Shown here: positions 63,634 through 64,000 of the stretch, piece after piece
Numbering within the stretch: the first letter of the stretch is position 1
How the letters are laid out: every line of letters starts with the position of its first letter
Assembly (NCBI RefSeq): GCF_000241465.1
Contig: NZ_JH584235.1
Coordinates: 62,001 to 126,000, forward strand
DNA: 64,000 bases
Source: Sphingomonas echinoides ATCC 14820
GTDB lineage: Bacteria > Pseudomonadota > Alphaproteobacteria > Sphingomonadales > Sphingomonadaceae
Reading direction: 5' to 3'
Notes under the pieces: model-generated
Databases searched by the model: none
What the model saw: the letters and a program-made list of their open reading frames with translations, nothing else
What the model was told of the DNA's origin: nothing
Position numbers and translations under genes: made by a program

Positions 63634-64000
63634 GGCGTACCCCAGAAGCCGGGGGGCGGTGGCGACAATATGCCGCCTACATCCGTCACCCCACCGACAC
63701 GATCCTCCGCCAGCCATAACGGCCCGTCAAGATCGACAAAATCGGACAGCATCGCCACGTGCAAGGCGGGCGCGATCGAGAGCGAGGAACTGACCATGCA
63801 ACCGGTCATCACCCCGAGCCCGCGCGCGCGGGCTCCGTGGGCGAGGGCGAGCGCGGCGGTCAGCCCGCCCGCTTTGTCGAGCTTCACGTTGACGCATTGA
63901 TAGCGTGCGGCAACCCGATCGAGATCGTCGGCGGTATGGACCGATTCATCGGCGCAAATGGGCACTGCCGGGGAAAAATCGGCGAGCCACGCATCCACGC
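63630..64000 (-). CDS. Dipeptide epimerase (enolase superfamily), C-terminal part, cut by window edge
   Basis: The last ~123 residues of a gene that continues past the window. Visible are the metal-ligand region ICADESV, the second catalytic Lys in NVKLDKAGGL, and a C-terminal capping segment (GVMTGCMVSSSLSIAPALHVA, then DLDGPLWL). This pattern is that of L-Ala-D/L-Glu epimerases of the mandelate-racemase/muconate-lactonising group, which convert murein-peptide-derived L-Ala-D-Glu to L-Ala-L-Glu. It overlaps the D-aminoacylase start by 4 bp. The N-terminal half, with the first catalytic Lys, is not available. Confidence 0.85.
   Translation of the reverse strand, partial: VDAWLADFSPAVPICADESVHTADDLDRVAARYQCVNVKLDKAGGLTAALALAHGARARGLGVMTGCMVSSSLSIAPALHVAMLSDFVDLDGPLWLAEDRVGGVTDVGGILSPPPPGFWGTP

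Noticed and set aside
1..64000. Search for tRNA, rRNA, CRISPR arrays, insertion sequences, phage genes and riboswitches.
   Set aside because: No convincing cloverleaf, repeat-spacer array, transposase, terminal inverted repeat or known riboswitch core was recognised by eye; a covariance-model scan would be needed to exclude small RNAs.

Overview
The window looks like chromosomal DNA of a sphingomonad-type alphaproteobacterium (Sphingomonas or a close relative). This is inferred from the high G+C content, five large TonB-dependent receptors with the 'D-I-I-V-T-G-S' plug start typical of this group, start codons overlapping the upstream stop (ATGA), and gene families common in oligotrophic polysaccharide and peptide scavengers. 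I see no rRNA, tRNA, CRISPR array, insertion sequence or prophage. Almost all of the DNA is coding.

Layout: (1) 1-1142, end of an ABC transporter: membrane protein (cut by the window edge) plus ATPase. (2) 1180-3025, aldo/keto reductase divergent from a LysR regulator. (3) 3202-11018, a sucrose-type uptake locus with the same gene complement as the Xanthomonas sux locus: LacI regulator, MFS sugar permease, TonB-dependent receptor and amylosucrase-family GH13 enzyme. An exported HSL-type esterase is inserted between receptor and GH13. (4) 11046-16414, on the minus strand: OmpR-type response regulator, histidine kinase, TonB-dependent receptor and PAP2/class A acid phosphatase, probably for phosphate-ester scavenging. 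(5) 16480-28935, a glucan locus, probably for beta-1,2-glucan: LacI, receptor, GH144/'glycoamylase' enzyme and a 1026-residue multidomain six-hairpin protein on the minus strand. A divergent GH3 beta-glucosidase and a GPH-type sugar symporter follow. A perfect 22-bp palindrome sits in the divergent promoter. (6) 29016-35558, a complete tripartite RND efflux pump with a divergent TetR repressor and a near-perfect operator. (7) 35649-48640, two paralogous ~1000-residue proteins (tandem pectate-lyase-3-like beta-helices fused to an SMP-30-like propeller) flank a TonB-dependent receptor. They face a gluconate kinase, an exported alpha/beta hydrolase, a FadR/GntR regulator and a GntP gluconate permease. 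(8) 48963-64000, a LuxR-type HTH mini-protein, another receptor, an AmpG-like permease, a class C beta-lactamase-fold hydrolase, a small Cys-rich protein, a PhyH oxygenase, PBP4 (DacB), an S9 peptidase, an amidohydrolase with a carbohydrate-binding-like tail, a D-aminoacylase and a truncated dipeptide epimerase. Together these suggest scavenging of muropeptides or D-amino-acid peptides.

The recurring design is outer-membrane receptor + exported or periplasmic hydrolase + inner-membrane permease + local repressor. In two unrelated loci a strong hairpin with a U-rich tail separates the receptor gene from the downstream hydrolase gene, which would let the receptor be made in excess. ExbB/ExbD/TonB are not encoded here and must be supplied from elsewhere.
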